A DNA stretch of 64,000 nt from Gammaproteobacteria bacterium. GTDB lineage: Bacteria > Pseudomonadota > Gammaproteobacteria > Steroidobacterales > Steroidobacteraceae. Under the pieces are notes generated by a model, which saw nothing but the letters and a program-made list of their open reading frames with translations, was not told the origin of the DNA and did not search any database. The position numbers and the translations under genes are program-made. This document shows positions 25,807 to 34,578 of this stretch, one piece after another. The DNA is taken from assembly GCA_947452065.1 (NCBI GenBank), contig CANGBB010000009.1:1-64000 (forward strand), in the 5' to 3' direction. Within the stretch, counting starts at the first letter, position 1, and every line of letters begins with the position of its first letter.

Positions 25807-27012
25807 TCAATCGTGTTGAGCCGATCCATAGTGCGGATCGCGCAATTGGGCTCGCCAGAGGAGCCAGCCGGCCGCAGTTATCGCAAAGCAACACAGCGCC
25901 ATGCGCTGCATGGTGATCGAAATCCAGGGCGCGACGAGTCCCATCATCAGCGCGCTCATAATCATGCTGTAGAACGCCTGGGCTGAGGACGCGGCGCCGC
26001 GCGAATGCGGGAAGAGATCGAGCACGCGCAGCGTGACCACCGGGAAGATGATCTGCACTGATACGGCAAGACTGAACAGCAGGAACTGCTGCAGGATCAG
26101 CGGCGCATGCGGCAGCAACCACTGCAGCAAGAGCATGGCGAGATTCACCAGAAGACAGCTGTGATAGCCCCAACGAATCATTCGCTCCGGCTCGATGCGC
26201 CCAGCTGCCCTGCCACTGAGCCAGGCACCGATGGAGTAGCCTAGGACGATCGGAATGAACAGCATGCCAAAGTGCGTCTCCGACAGATGCCAGTGATCGA
26301 GCACGATGGCCGGAGCCGCGCCGACATAGGCCAGCAACGCGATGAAGCACAGCACGCTTGATGAGGTCATCGCCTGAAAGCGACGGTGGGTCAGCACGCG
26401 CATCACGTTGCCGGTCAGTACACCGAGATGCAGCTCGGTACGCTTCTCCGGCGGATGGGTCTCAGGCAGCCAGATAATCGTGGCGATGAGTAGTAGCGTT
26501 CCGAACAGCGCCATCGTGCCGAAGACGGCATGCCAACCAAACCAAACATGGACCCAACCACCGATCACCGGCGCCAGCGCCGGGCCGAGCGCAAAGATCA
26601 TCGTGATGGAACTCATCACGCGCTGCGCCTGCACACCGCTGTAGCAGTCGCGCACCACAGCGCGGCCGACGGTGTTGCCCACACCAGCCACCGTGCCTTG
26701 CAGCGCCCGGCAGCAGAGTAGCGCGACAAAACTGGTCGCGAACGTACTGCCCAATGAAGCGAGGATATAGAGCGCGAGCGCAGCAATAACGACGCGGCGG
26801 CGACCGAGCGCGTCCGACATTGATCCGTGCACCAGCGACATGCAGGCGTTCGGAATCATGAAGGCGGTGAGAATCTGCTGCGCCTGCAGTGGTGTGAGGT
26901 TGAGGTCCGCGCTGATCGCACGGAGCGACGGAAAGAACGAGTCGATCGTGTACGGTCCGAGCGTCGAGAGCGACGCCAGCAGTACGGTTAGCCCCGCAGT
27001 GCGGCGAGCCAT
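25807..27012 (-). CDS. Bcr/CflA-type MFS multidrug efflux transporter
   Basis: The 401-residue protein has twelve predicted membrane helices and the drug:H+ antiporter-1 signatures of the Bcr/CflA group: TIDSFFPSLRAI in helix 1, GSMSDALGRRRVVI (motif A), RALQGTVAGVGNTVGRAVVRD (helix 4) and GPALAPVIGGW (motif C, helix 5). It overlaps the end of trpA by 25 bases, so it is transcribed with the trp genes. A role in exporting an aromatic amino acid or related metabolite is possible but only inferred from position. Confidence 0.88.
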   Translation of the reverse strand: MARRTAGLTVLLASLSTLGPYTIDSFFPSLRAISADLNLTPLQAQQILTAFMIPNACMSLVHGSMSDALGRRRVVIAALALYILASLGSTFATSFVALLCCRALQGTVAGVGNTVGRAVVRDCYSGVQAQRVMSSITMIFALGPALAPVIGGWVHVWFGWHAVFGTMALFGTLLLIATIIWLPETHPPEKRTELHLGVLTGNVMRVLTHRRFQAMTSSSVLCFIALLAYVGAAPAIVLDHWHLSETHFGMLFIPIVLGYSIGAWLSGRAAGRIEPERMIRWGYHSCLLVNLAMLLLQWLLPHAPLILQQFLLFSLAVSVQIIFPVVTLRVLDLFPHSRGAASSAQAFYSMIMSALMMGLVAPWISITMQRMALCCFAITAAGWLLWRAQLRDPHYGSAQHD

Positions 27013-27764
27013 GCCTGCGGCGATTCACCGCGCTCCAAAACTTCCACCAGTGCCGACCCAACAATGACGCCGTCGACATGACCACGCAGCCGGGCAACCT
27101 GCTCGCGGCTGCGAATGCCGAATCCTGCACACACCGGGACCGGGGCTATCGAGCGCACACGCTCCAGATATTCCACCACGTTATCGGGCACGGCCACATT
27201 CTTGCCCGTGGTGCCCGTCATAGTGACGGCATAGATGAATCCTTGGCTGGCCTGACAGAGACGCTGCATGCGCTCGGGCGTGGTCACCGGCGTAACCATT
27301 TGCACCAGCGCCAAGCCCAACGGATTCAACGCGGCGCCGAGCTGCGCACTCTCATCGAGTGGCAGATCCGGCACAATGAATCCGCAGACCCGCGCACGCA
27401 GTGCCTCGCTTGCCAGTCGCTCGTAACCGAAGGACATCAGCGGATTCAGGTAGCTCATCAACAATAGCGGCGTGTCGAGCGCCGGCATGGCAGCCAGCTC
27501 ATCGAGGATCCATTTCAGCGTCACACCCTGACGCAGCGCAGTTTCGCTGGAACGCTGGATGGTGACACCGTCGGCCATCGGATCAGAAAACGGTACGCCG
27601 ATTTCGACCACATCGGCGCCGGCGGCAATGGCTGTCAGATGTTCGCGGAACTGCTCTCGGCTGGGGAAGCCCGCCGTCATGAAGGCTACGAGCGCCGGAC
27701 CGTCGGCCGCCGCAGCACGGCGCCGCAGCGCCTGGGAAATGCGTTCACGTGGCAGCAGGCTCAT
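26988..27764 (-). CDS. trpA: Tryptophan synthase alpha subunit TrpA
   Basis: Cleaves indole-3-glycerol phosphate to indole and glyceraldehyde-3-phosphate. The 258-residue protein has both catalytic acids, Glu in VVEIGVPFSDPMADG and Asp in VPDLPLDE, plus the phosphate loop (GFGIRSREQV). It overlaps trpB by 4 bases upstream and the MFS gene downstream. Confidence 0.97.
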   Translation of the reverse strand: MSLLPRERISQALRRRAAAADGPALVAFMTAGFPSREQFREHLTAIAAGADVVEIGVPFSDPMADGVTIQRSSETALRQGVTLKWILDELAAMPALDTPLLLMSYLNPLMSFGYERLASEALRARVCGFIVPDLPLDESAQLGAALNPLGLALVQMVTPVTTPERMQRLCQASQGFIYAVTMTGTTGKNVAVPDNVVEYLERVRSIAPVPVCAGFGIRSREQVARLRGHVDGVIVGSALVEVLERGESPQAWLAALRG

Positions 27765-29017
27765 GACTTCACCGCATCGAGTTGCTTGATCAAAGTTTGC
27801 GACAGTGTCGGCATGTCTTTATCACCGCGACCCGACAATCCGAGCAGCATGCGCTTGCCCGGGTTGGCCTGCGCCCAGCGCTTGGCGCCAGCCAGTGCAT
27901 GCGCCGTCTCAATCGCTGGCAGGATGCCTTCGAATTCGCAGCATTCCTTGAGCGCTGCCAGCGCCTCGTCGTCACTTGCCGATTCATAGCGCACACGACC
28001 GCAGGCCAGCAGCGCAGCGTGCTCGGGCCCGACACCGGGATAATCCAGTCCCGCCGATACCGAATGCGTTTCCTGAATCTGACCGTGCTCATCCTGTAAC
28101 AGCAATGTCTGGCAGCCATGCAGCACACCGGGACGCCCGCCCACCAGCGTTGCGGCATTCTGTCCGAGACCGGGGCCGGTACCTCCGGCCTCGATGCCGA
28201 GGATTTGCACCGTACGATCGCCGACGAAGGGATGAAACAATCCGATAGCGTTGGAACCACCGCCGACGCAGGCAATGACCAGATCGGGCAGCGCGCCGCA
28301 GCGCTGCTGGAACTGGGCGCGTGCCTCACGACCAATCACGGCCTGCAGCTCGCGCACAAGATAAGGATAGGGATGCGCGCCCACTGCGGAACCGAGGATG
28401 TAGAAGGTTCCATCCGGATCCCCCACCCAGTCGCGCATGGCTTCATCAATCGCGGCGCGCAGTGTGCGATCGCCGCTGGTGACACCGACCACATTGGCAC
28501 CGAGCAACCGCATGCGTCCGACATTGGGCGCCTGACGCTCCATATCCACGGCACCCATGTACACCGTGCACGGCAAGCCAAGCCGCGCGCAGGCCGCAGC
28601 AGTCGCCACACCATGCTGGCCGGCGCCGGTTTCGGCAACGATACGACGCGCACCGAGGCGCCGCGCCAGCAGCGCTTGCCCCATGGCGTTGTTGATCTTG
28701 TGTGCCCCGGTGTGCGCAAGATCTTCGCGCTTGAGCCACAGCTCAGCGCCCCAGCGCTCCGACAGTCGCGGTGCAAAAGTCAGCGCCGTCGGACGGCCCA
28801 CCCAGTTCGTCAGCTGCTCATTCAGTTCGGCCTGATATTCAGGATCAGACAGCCAGCGTTGGACGCCGGCCGTTAGCCGCTCGTGTGCATGCACCAGCGT
28901 TTCCGGCACATAGCGACCACCGAAAGGCCCGAAACGCCCTTGGGCATCCGGGCAGCGGCCGTGGATCATGTCATCGAGCAGGCTTGCGCGCTGCGCAGCG
29001 TTCAACAGTTCAGTCAT
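27761..29017 (-). CDS. trpB: Tryptophan synthase beta subunit TrpB
   Basis: PLP enzyme joining indole and serine. The 418-residue protein has the PLP lysine in HTGAHKINNAMGQ, the catalytic Glu in AETGAGQHG, the phosphate-binding CVGGGSNAIG and the GRPTAL segment. It belongs to the standard TrpB1 type that pairs with TrpA. It overlaps trpF by 4 bases. Confidence 0.97.
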   Translation of the reverse strand: MTELLNAAQRASLLDDMIHGRCPDAQGRFGPFGGRYVPETLVHAHERLTAGVQRWLSDPEYQAELNEQLTNWVGRPTALTFAPRLSERWGAELWLKREDLAHTGAHKINNAMGQALLARRLGARRIVAETGAGQHGVATAAACARLGLPCTVYMGAVDMERQAPNVGRMRLLGANVVGVTSGDRTLRAAIDEAMRDWVGDPDGTFYILGSAVGAHPYPYLVRELQAVIGREARAQFQQRCGALPDLVIACVGGGSNAIGLFHPFVGDRTVQILGIEAGGTGPGLGQNAATLVGGRPGVLHGCQTLLLQDEHGQIQETHSVSAGLDYPGVGPEHAALLACGRVRYESASDDEALAALKECCEFEGILPAIETAHALAGAKRWAQANPGKRMLLGLSGRGDKDMPTLSQTLIKQLDAVKS

Positions 29018-29625
29018 ACGATTCCCGCCTCGGAAAACGCGGCCCGTGCCGCGGCCGTAAATTCTGCAATCTTGCTCGTGCTCTTCACGCCGGGCTCTGC
29101 CTCGACGCCACTTGAGGTGTCCACACCGAAAGGTCGCACTGCACGAATCGCCGCAGCGACATTCGCCGGGCTCAAACCACCGGCCAACGTCAGTCGCGTG
29201 GACTGTGCCATGCGCGCAGCCTCCTGCCAGTCGCTGAGCTGTCCGGTGCCACTGTGCGGCCCCTCGAACAATACGCGCATCGGCAGTCCACCACAGAATG
29301 AGTGCTCAGTACCGGAGCGCAACACCGGCAGGCGTGGGAGTGTATCCGGCAACTTCAGCTGGTCGAAATCTGCGATATCGGTCTGCAGGACATCAGGCCT
29401 GAACACGCGGATCACCTCATCGACCAGCGACTGGTCCGGATGGCGCGTAACGGCGATGCACTGCACACGATGCCGCGCAGGAGCCGCAAGCTCAGCGGCA
29501 CGCTCCGGCGTCACCTGCCGCACCGAGGGCGCGAAGACGAAACCAATGGCATCGACGCCCGCCGCCAGCGCTGCGGCCACTGCCGCCTCGTCAGTCATGC
29601 CGCAGATCTTGATCCAGCCACTCAT
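29014..29625 (-). CDS. trpF: Phosphoribosylanthranilate isomerase TrpF
   Basis: The 203-residue beta/alpha-barrel has the catalytic Cys in KICGMT and the catalytic Asp in FGVDTSSGVE, with the phosphate-binding GGLSPANV. It overlaps trpC upstream and trpB downstream by 4 bases each. It is a separate gene from trpC, unlike the enterobacterial trpC-trpF fusion. Confidence 0.96.
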   Translation of the reverse strand: MSGWIKICGMTDEAAVAAALAAGVDAIGFVFAPSVRQVTPERAAELAAPARHRVQCIAVTRHPDQSLVDEVIRVFRPDVLQTDIADFDQLKLPDTLPRLPVLRSGTEHSFCGGLPMRVLFEGPHSGTGQLSDWQEAARMAQSTRLTLAGGLSPANVAAAIRAVRPFGVDTSSGVEAEPGVKSTSKIAEFTAAARAAFSEAGIV

Positions 29626-30470
29626 GTACGCCCCGCCGCGAGCAGCTCGCGCACCTTGGCGGCCGGCTCTGCACTCTTCATCAATGCACCACCAACCAGC
29701 GCGAGCGTGTATCCGGCCTGTGCCAGCCGCGCAACATCAGCGGCGGTTTCGACGCCACTCTCGGCGACGCGCGGCGCATTGCGCGGCAGATGTGAGGCCA
29801 GTTGCAGCAGGCGATCGGGGACGACCTGCAGTGTCGTCAGATCTCGACTATTGATACCCACCAGCAGCGGCGCATCGGCCTGCAGCGCGTTGGCTTGATG
29901 CGTACGGAGAATTTTTTCAGCGAGCGTCAGATCCGCTTCGTCGAAGGCTTCGAGTAATACGAACAGTCCAAGGCGCGCAGCCATGTCGAGCAACGCAGCG
30001 ATGGCTTCAGGCGGAATCATGCGCAGGATGACCAGCACACCTCCCGCACCGGCCACACGCGCTTCGATGACCTGATAGGGCTCAACGAGGAAATCCTTGC
30101 GCATCGCCGGTGCGCGGTTGCCCAGTGCACGGGCAGCGATCTGCAAATGCTCAAGCGAGCCATCAAATCGACTGGGCTCGGTCAGGACCGAGATGGCGGC
30201 GGCACCCGCCTCGACGTATTGCGTGACGCGCGCGGCCACATCTTCGTCAGCGCCTCGCAACGCACCCAGCGCGGGTGATCGCAGCTTAACTTCTGCGATC
30301 AGATCAAACCCCTGCGGCGAGAGCCGCAGCCGCGGCGGTGCTGGCAGGGCCAGGGCACGGTCGAGCAGTTCGGCATCACTCACCTCGCGACGCGCCGCCA
30401 CGACACGCGCGTGGCTCGACGCCGCCATCATGGCGAGAAAACCGCTGTCGACTGGCGTGGCCTGCGTCAT
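29622..30470 (-). CDS. trpC: Indole-3-glycerol phosphate synthase TrpC
   Basis: The 282-residue barrel has the signatures LIAEVKLRSPALG, MRKDFLVEPYQVIEARVAGA and LLVGINSRDLTTL. Motif 1 reads VKLRSPALG where most homologues have VKxxSPSxG. It lies directly after trpG with a 10-bp gap. In most related operons trpD sits at exactly this junction, but no trpD sequence is present. Confidence 0.96.
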   Translation of the reverse strand: MTQATPVDSGFLAMMAASSHARVVAARREVSDAELLDRALALPAPPRLRLSPQGFDLIAEVKLRSPALGALRGADEDVAARVTQYVEAGAAAISVLTEPSRFDGSLEHLQIAARALGNRAPAMRKDFLVEPYQVIEARVAGAGGVLVILRMIPPEAIAALLDMAARLGLFVLLEAFDEADLTLAEKILRTHQANALQADAPLLVGINSRDLTTLQVVPDRLLQLASHLPRNAPRVAESGVETAADVARLAQAGYTLALVGGALMKSAEPAAKVRELLAAGRT

Positions 30471-30480
30471 GCCTGGTTCT

Positions 30481-31068
30481 TTACCTTCGCCCGACCGAGA
30501 AACGCAGAAAGTTTTCCATCATCTGCGGTCCTGTCGGGGTCAGCACACTTTCCGGATGGAACTGCACGCCTTCCACGCACAGCGTGCGGTGTCGCAGGCC
30601 CATGATCTCGCCTTCCTTTGTGCGCGCCGTCACTTGCAGCTCCGGCGGCAGGCTGGACTCCTCGGCGATCAACGAATGGTAGCGGCCCACTTCGCAGGGA
30701 TTGTCGATGCCGGCGAACACGCCCGCACCATCGTGCTCAACCAGCGAAGTCTTGCCATGCATCAGCCGCGGCGCGCGCACCACATGACCACCGAAAGCCT
30801 CCGTGATGGACTGATGTCCGAGACAGACACCCAGCACCGGAATCTGGCCGGCGAAGTGACGAATCATTTCGATCGATACCCCCGCCTGCTGCGGCGTGCC
30901 GGGTCCGGGCGAAATGCACAGGTGCGTCGGCGCGAGTTCCTCGGCTTCCGCGGTGGTGATGGCGTCGTTGCGATACACACGCACGTCGGCGCCAATGACC
31001 AGGAAAGCCTGCACCAGGTTGTAGGTGAAGGAATCGTAGTTGTCGATCAACAGCAGACGCGCGCTCAC
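30481..31068 (-). CDS. trpG: Anthranilate synthase glutamine amidotransferase subunit TrpG (may also serve as PabA)
   Basis: The 195-residue class I amidotransferase has the nucleophile Cys in [11 protein letters not shown] and the His-Glu pair in VQFHPESVL. It starts with [15 protein letters not shown], the family signature, and overlaps trpE by 4 bases. It supplies ammonia from glutamine to TrpE; many relatives also serve aminodeoxychorismate synthase. Confidence 0.95.
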   Translation of the reverse strand: MSARLLLIDNYDSFTYNLVQAFLVIGADVRVYRNDAITTAEAEELAPTHLCISPGPGTPQQAGVSIEMIRHFAGQIPVLGVCLGHQSITEAFGGHVVRAPRLMHGKTSLVEHDGAGVFAGIDNPCEVGRYHSLIAEESSLPPELQVTARTKEGEIMGLRHRTLCVEGVQFHPESVLTPTGPQMMENFLRFSVGRR

Positions 31069-32456
31069 AGCCCTTCCTCCGCCAGCTTCAGCGCGCGCAC
31101 GGCCGCAGCGCTCTTGGCCAGAATCTCGTCGTGCTCCGCTTCGGGCCGACTGTCGGCAACGATGCCGGCACCGGCCTGATAGCTGTATTCGTCGCCGTGA
31201 AACACCAGCGAGCGGATGGTGATGGCCTGATCCATTTCACCCTGAGCGCCGAAATAGCCCACCGTGCCACCGTAGAGTCCGCGTCGCACCGGTTCGAGCT
31301 CTTCGATGATTTCCATCGCCCGCACCTTCGGCGCACCAACCAGCGTGCCGGCCGGGAAACATGCTGCAAACAGATCGAAGGCATCCGTGCCCGCAGCGAG
31401 CTCGCCGCGCACACCACTGACAATGTGCATCACATGACTGTAGCGCTCGATGGCTCGGTAAGGATTCACATGCACGGTGCCGGCGCGCGCCACACGGCCC
31501 AGATCGTTGCGCGCCAGATCCACCAGCATCACGTGCTCGGCGCTTTCCTTTGGATCGGCTAGCAGCTGCACTTCGCGCGCGCGGTCGATGTCCGGATCGT
31601 CGGAGCGCGGTAGCGTGCCGGCAATGGGCCGCAACTCAGCTTGACCATGATGCAGCTTCACCAGCGCCTCGGGCGAAGAGCCCACCACGGTGAGCTCACC
31701 CAGCTGGCAATAGAACATGTACGGCGACGGATTGACGAGGCGCAGCGCGCGATAGACCTGAAACGGATCAAGCTGATGGCGCCCCGAGAAGCGCGAGGAA
31801 AGCACCAACTGATAGACATCGCCAGCAGCGATGTACTCCTTGGTGCGCCCCACGCCGCGGATGAAATCTTCGCGCGACAGTGCGGCCACCGGCGGCGTGT
31901 ACTGCCCGCGCGCATTCAGCGTCGACGGCGCCGGTCCGCGCAAGGCATCGACCACCGCACGACGCAGCGCTGCACGATCCGATTCGCTGCCGGCATGCAA
32001 CAGCGCGATGGCCCGCGTGGAATGATCGAAGACCAGCAGTGAGCGGGGCGCGGTGTAGTGCAGCAGCGGCGGCGCATTGGGCAGCGGCGCGGCAATGCTG
32101 GGCAACTTCTCAAAGTAGCGCACGATGTCGTAGGAGGTGTAACCGACCAGCCCGCCGGCCAGCGGCACTTGCGCCACGCTGGGCTCAGGCCGCGGCGCGA
32201 GGCGCAGCGCATCGCGCAGACCTTGCAGCAGCTCGTGAGCATCTTTTGGCACGGCTCGACGCTGCTCACCGATCTGGAAGGCGTGCGCATCCAGCTTCAC
32301 TTCGAGTGCATCACCGAAGCCGATGAAGGAGTAGCGCCCTTGGCGCTCGCCCCCTTCGACGCTTTCCAGCAGAAAACGCGGCCGCAATGACGCGAGCTTG
32401 GCGAAGGCCGAGACCGGCGTGTCTAAATCACCTGCGATGTCGAATGGCGGTTTCAT
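31065..32456 (-). CDS. trpE: Anthranilate synthase component I TrpE
   Basis: Chorismate-utilising enzyme that makes anthranilate. The 463-residue protein has the N-terminal tryptophan-feedback segment [19 protein letters not shown] (LLES motif) and the C-terminal catalytic core with [18 protein letters not shown]-like [39 protein letters not shown] and [16 protein letters not shown]. Its start lies just after the attenuator terminator. It is slightly shorter than many TrpE proteins but complete in motifs. Confidence 0.96.
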   Translation of the reverse strand: MKPPFDIAGDLDTPVSAFAKLASLRPRFLLESVEGGERQGRYSFIGFGDALEVKLDAHAFQIGEQRRAVPKDAHELLQGLRDALRLAPRPEPSVAQVPLAGGLVGYTSYDIVRYFEKLPSIAAPLPNAPPLLHYTAPRSLLVFDHSTRAIALLHAGSESDRAALRRAVVDALRGPAPSTLNARGQYTPPVAALSREDFIRGVGRTKEYIAAGDVYQLVLSSRFSGRHQLDPFQVYRALRLVNPSPYMFYCQLGELTVVGSSPEALVKLHHGQAELRPIAGTLPRSDDPDIDRAREVQLLADPKESAEHVMLVDLARNDLGRVARAGTVHVNPYRAIERYSHVMHIVSGVRGELAAGTDAFDLFAACFPAGTLVGAPKVRAMEIIEELEPVRRGLYGGTVGYFGAQGEMDQAITIRSLVFHGDEYSYQAGAGIVADSRPEAEHDEILAKSAAAVRALKLAEEGL

Positions 32457-32464
32457 GCATGCAC

Positions 32465-32500
32465 AAAAAAACCCATCCCGGTTGTTGTCCGGAGATGGGT
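32465..32500 (-). terminator. trp attenuator terminator (segments 3:4)
   Basis: On the minus strand the stem ACCCATC..CCGG pairs with CCGG..GATGGGT and is followed by seven T residues, ending 9 bases before the trpE start codon. An intrinsic terminator directly before a biosynthetic gene, behind a leader peptide with Trp codons, marks an attenuator. Confidence 0.9.
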
Positions 32501-32557
32501 CTGGTTCTGGTTGTTCGGAACTTTGCTAAGTGTAAACAGGCCCAGCGCCCACTCCGG

Positions 32558-32611
32558 TCAGGAGCGACGCCACCACCCGCACTGCGCGGCAGAAAGGGCT
32601 TTTACGGACAT
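32558..32611 (-). CDS. trpL: trp operon leader peptide TrpL
   Basis: A 17-residue open frame, MSVKALSAAQCGWWRRS, with tandem tryptophan codons at positions 13-14 (32570-32575) and a stop at 32558-32560. It lies about 100 bases before trpE, ahead of the segment 2:3 antiterminator and the 3:4 terminator, exactly where an attenuator leader must be. The predicted transcription start from the -10 box at 32618-32623 falls on or next to its ATG, and no ribosome-binding site is visible, so translation may be leaderless. Confidence 0.85.
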   Translation of the reverse strand: MSVKALSAAQCGWWRRS

Positions 32612-32617
32612 TGAGTG

Positions 32618-32647
32618 AGTATGGCCAGTGCGCGCCCGAGGCGTCAA
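32618..32647 (-). promoter_or_regulatory. Sigma-70 promoter of the trp operon
   Basis: On the minus strand TTGACG (32642-32647) and CATACT (32618-32623) are separated by 18 bases. The -35 box overlaps the stop codon of the upstream P-type ATPase gene. Initiation seven bases downstream of the -10 box would be at about 32611, the first base of trpL. No operator palindrome typical of TrpR was recognised. Confidence 0.6.
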
Positions 32648-34578
32648 GTTCGACTCCACGACGGCGCTGCACCGGTCAGGCGCGGGAGCGACTCCTGGAA
32701 TCGCAACAGGCGCCCGGCGTTGGCCAGAACCAGCAAGGTGCTCAGGTTGTGCAGGATCGCAGCAATCATCGCGCCGGCGACACCCAACAGGCCAAAGGCC
32801 GCGGCGGCCACAATGGCCAGCGTCCAGCCCAGACCGATGACCACATTTACATTGAGTACCTGGCGACAGCGGCGACTCAGCCGGATGCAGGTTCCCAGTC
32901 GCCGCAGATCACTGCCGATCAGCACGATATCGGCCGACGCCAGCGCAATGTCGGAGCCGCCCTTGCCCATGGCTACACCGACGACGCCGGCCTTGAGTGC
33001 CAGCGAATCGTTGACGCCGTCGCCGACCACCATGGGGCGGAACCCCTGCTGCGCCTCATGGGTGACGCAGTGGAGTTTGTCCTCGGGGAAGGCCTGCGCG
33101 CGGACATTGCTGATGCCCACTTCCGCAGCCAGCGACTCGGCGACGCTGCGCCGATCGCCGGTCAGCAGCACCTGCCGGTTGAGTCCCAGCGTACGCAGCT
33201 CGGCCAGCGCGATCGCAGCCTCGGGGCGCAGCGTGTCGGACAGCAGCAGCCAGGCGAGAAAACGTCCATTGAGTGCAAGCCCGGCAATCGGGCCGTCGTG
33301 AACGGGCGGCGTGGGCGCCGCAACGCCCATCGATTCGAACAGTTCCGGACGTCCCAGCGCGAGTTCACCCTCAGCGCTCCGGCCGATGACGCCCATGCCA
33401 TGGCGTTCTCGCACGTCGGTCAGTGCGAGATGCTGCTCACTCCCCACAAGGGTCGCCAGCGCGCGGCTGACCGGATGGCTGCTCGCGGCGCCTAAACTGG
33501 ATGCCAGTCGTAGCACAACATCGCGATCGATCCCGGGCTGCACGCGAATCTCGCGCAGGTGCAGGCGGCCGTAAGTCAGCGTGCCGGTCTTGTCTACCAC
33601 CAGCGAGGAGGTGTCGGCCAACTCTTCGAGGAAGGCCGAACCGCGGATCAGAATGCCGTGCCGTGCTGCAACAGCGATACCGGCGATGGCCGTGGCCGGC
33701 GCCGCCAGCGCCAGCGCGCAGGGACAGGCGGCCACCAGCACCGCCAGCATGGCCTGGGCGCTGTTGCTGATAAACCAGGTGACGGCCGCGATCAGCAGCA
33801 CCAGCACTAAGTATTCACCGGCGTAGCGCTCAAGGAGTCGAGTGATCGGCGGCTTGGAGCGCTCGGCACTCTGCATCAGGCTGATCACTTTGCCCAGCGT
33901 CGACTCCTGACCGGTACGTGTCACTTCGATGCGTAGCAATCCATCAAGGCTGATCGCACCACCGAACACTTCCATGCCGATGCTGGCATCGACCGGCACC
34001 GATTCACCGGTGATGGGCGCGGTATCGAGACTGGCCTGCCCTTCATAGACGCGACCGTCAGCGGGCACGCGATCCCCGGCACGCACCTCGACGCGATCGC
34101 CGGGGCGCAGCTCTGCATTGTCCACTTCAGTGATCTGACCATCGCTGCCAATGAGCCGTGCGCGACTGCGAGTCAGCCGCGCCAGCGCGGTGATGGCTTC
34201 CTGCGAACCGATGACACTACGCTCTTCCAGCACATGGCCGAAGATCATGATGACTGGCAACAGCACCGCGGTCATGAGATCGCCGGTGGCCCACGCGCCG
34301 AGCATTGCCAGCGCGATCAGCAGATCGGTGATGCCATGCAAGTCGGGATAACGCAGGCTGTACCAGCCGGATCGCACCACGGGAATCGCCACCAGCAACG
34401 CCGCTGCGCCCAGCAACAACTGGCCGACACCGGACTGTTGGGGTGCGAGCCAAGTCCAGATCAGACCGAGCGCAAACAGCCCGAGCGCCACCATCGCCAC
34501 CGTCAACTGACGACCCGCGGCCTGCTGCTCGCTACTGGACAGCATGCTGGCATTCACCTCGGACGGCGATGCACTCAT
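32644..34578 (-). CDS. P1B-type heavy-metal-translocating ATPase without N-terminal metal-binding domain
   Basis: The 644-residue inner-membrane pump has the TGES actuator motif (190-193), the transmembrane metal motif CPC (285-287, in AACPCALALAAPAT), the phosphorylation site DKTGT (329-333), the P1B-specific SSHP (His-Pro 368-369) and GDGVND. It begins directly with membrane helices and lacks the usual HMA or His-rich head. CPC alone does not separate Cu, Zn, Cd or Co. It overlaps the upstream SPFH gene by 4 bases and is last in a cluster with a ZIP transporter, so zinc or another divalent metal is likely. Confidence 0.9.
   Translation of the reverse strand: MSASPSEVNASMLSSSEQQAAGRQLTVAMVALGLFALGLIWTWLAPQQSGVGQLLLGAAALLVAIPVVRSGWYSLRYPDLHGITDLLIALAMLGAWATGDLMTAVLLPVIMIFGHVLEERSVIGSQEAITALARLTRSRARLIGSDGQITEVDNAELRPGDRVEVRAGDRVPADGRVYEGQASLDTAPITGESVPVDASIGMEVFGGAISLDGLLRIEVTRTGQESTLGKVISLMQSAERSKPPITRLLERYAGEYLVLVLLIAAVTWFISNSAQAMLAVLVAACPCALALAAPATAIAGIAVAARHGILIRGSAFLEELADTSSLVVDKTGTLTYGRLHLREIRVQPGIDRDVVLRLASSLGAASSHPVSRALATLVGSEQHLALTDVRERHGMGVIGRSAEGELALGRPELFESMGVAAPTPPVHDGPIAGLALNGRFLAWLLLSDTLRPEAAIALAELRTLGLNRQVLLTGDRRSVAESLAAEVGISNVRAQAFPEDKLHCVTHEAQQGFRPMVVGDGVNDSLALKAGVVGVAMGKGGSDIALASADIVLIGSDLRRLGTCIRLSRRCRQVLNVNVVIGLGWTLAIVAAAAFGLLGVAGAMIAAILHNLSTLLVLANAGRLLRFQESLPRLTGAAPSWSRT

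Larger units (their letters stand above)
32465..32611 (-). promoter_or_regulatory. trp operon transcription attenuator leader
   Basis: All four attenuator segments can be read. Segment 1 overlaps the Trp codons of trpL and can pair with segment 2 (CGCTCC with GGAGTG and neighbours). Segment 2, GGAGTGGG (32548-32555), can pair with segment 3, CCCATCTCC (32491-32499), as antiterminator. Segment 3 otherwise pairs with segment 4 to form the terminator. Ribosome stalling at the two Trp codons under tryptophan shortage would free segment 2 and allow read-through into trpE. Confidence 0.85.
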
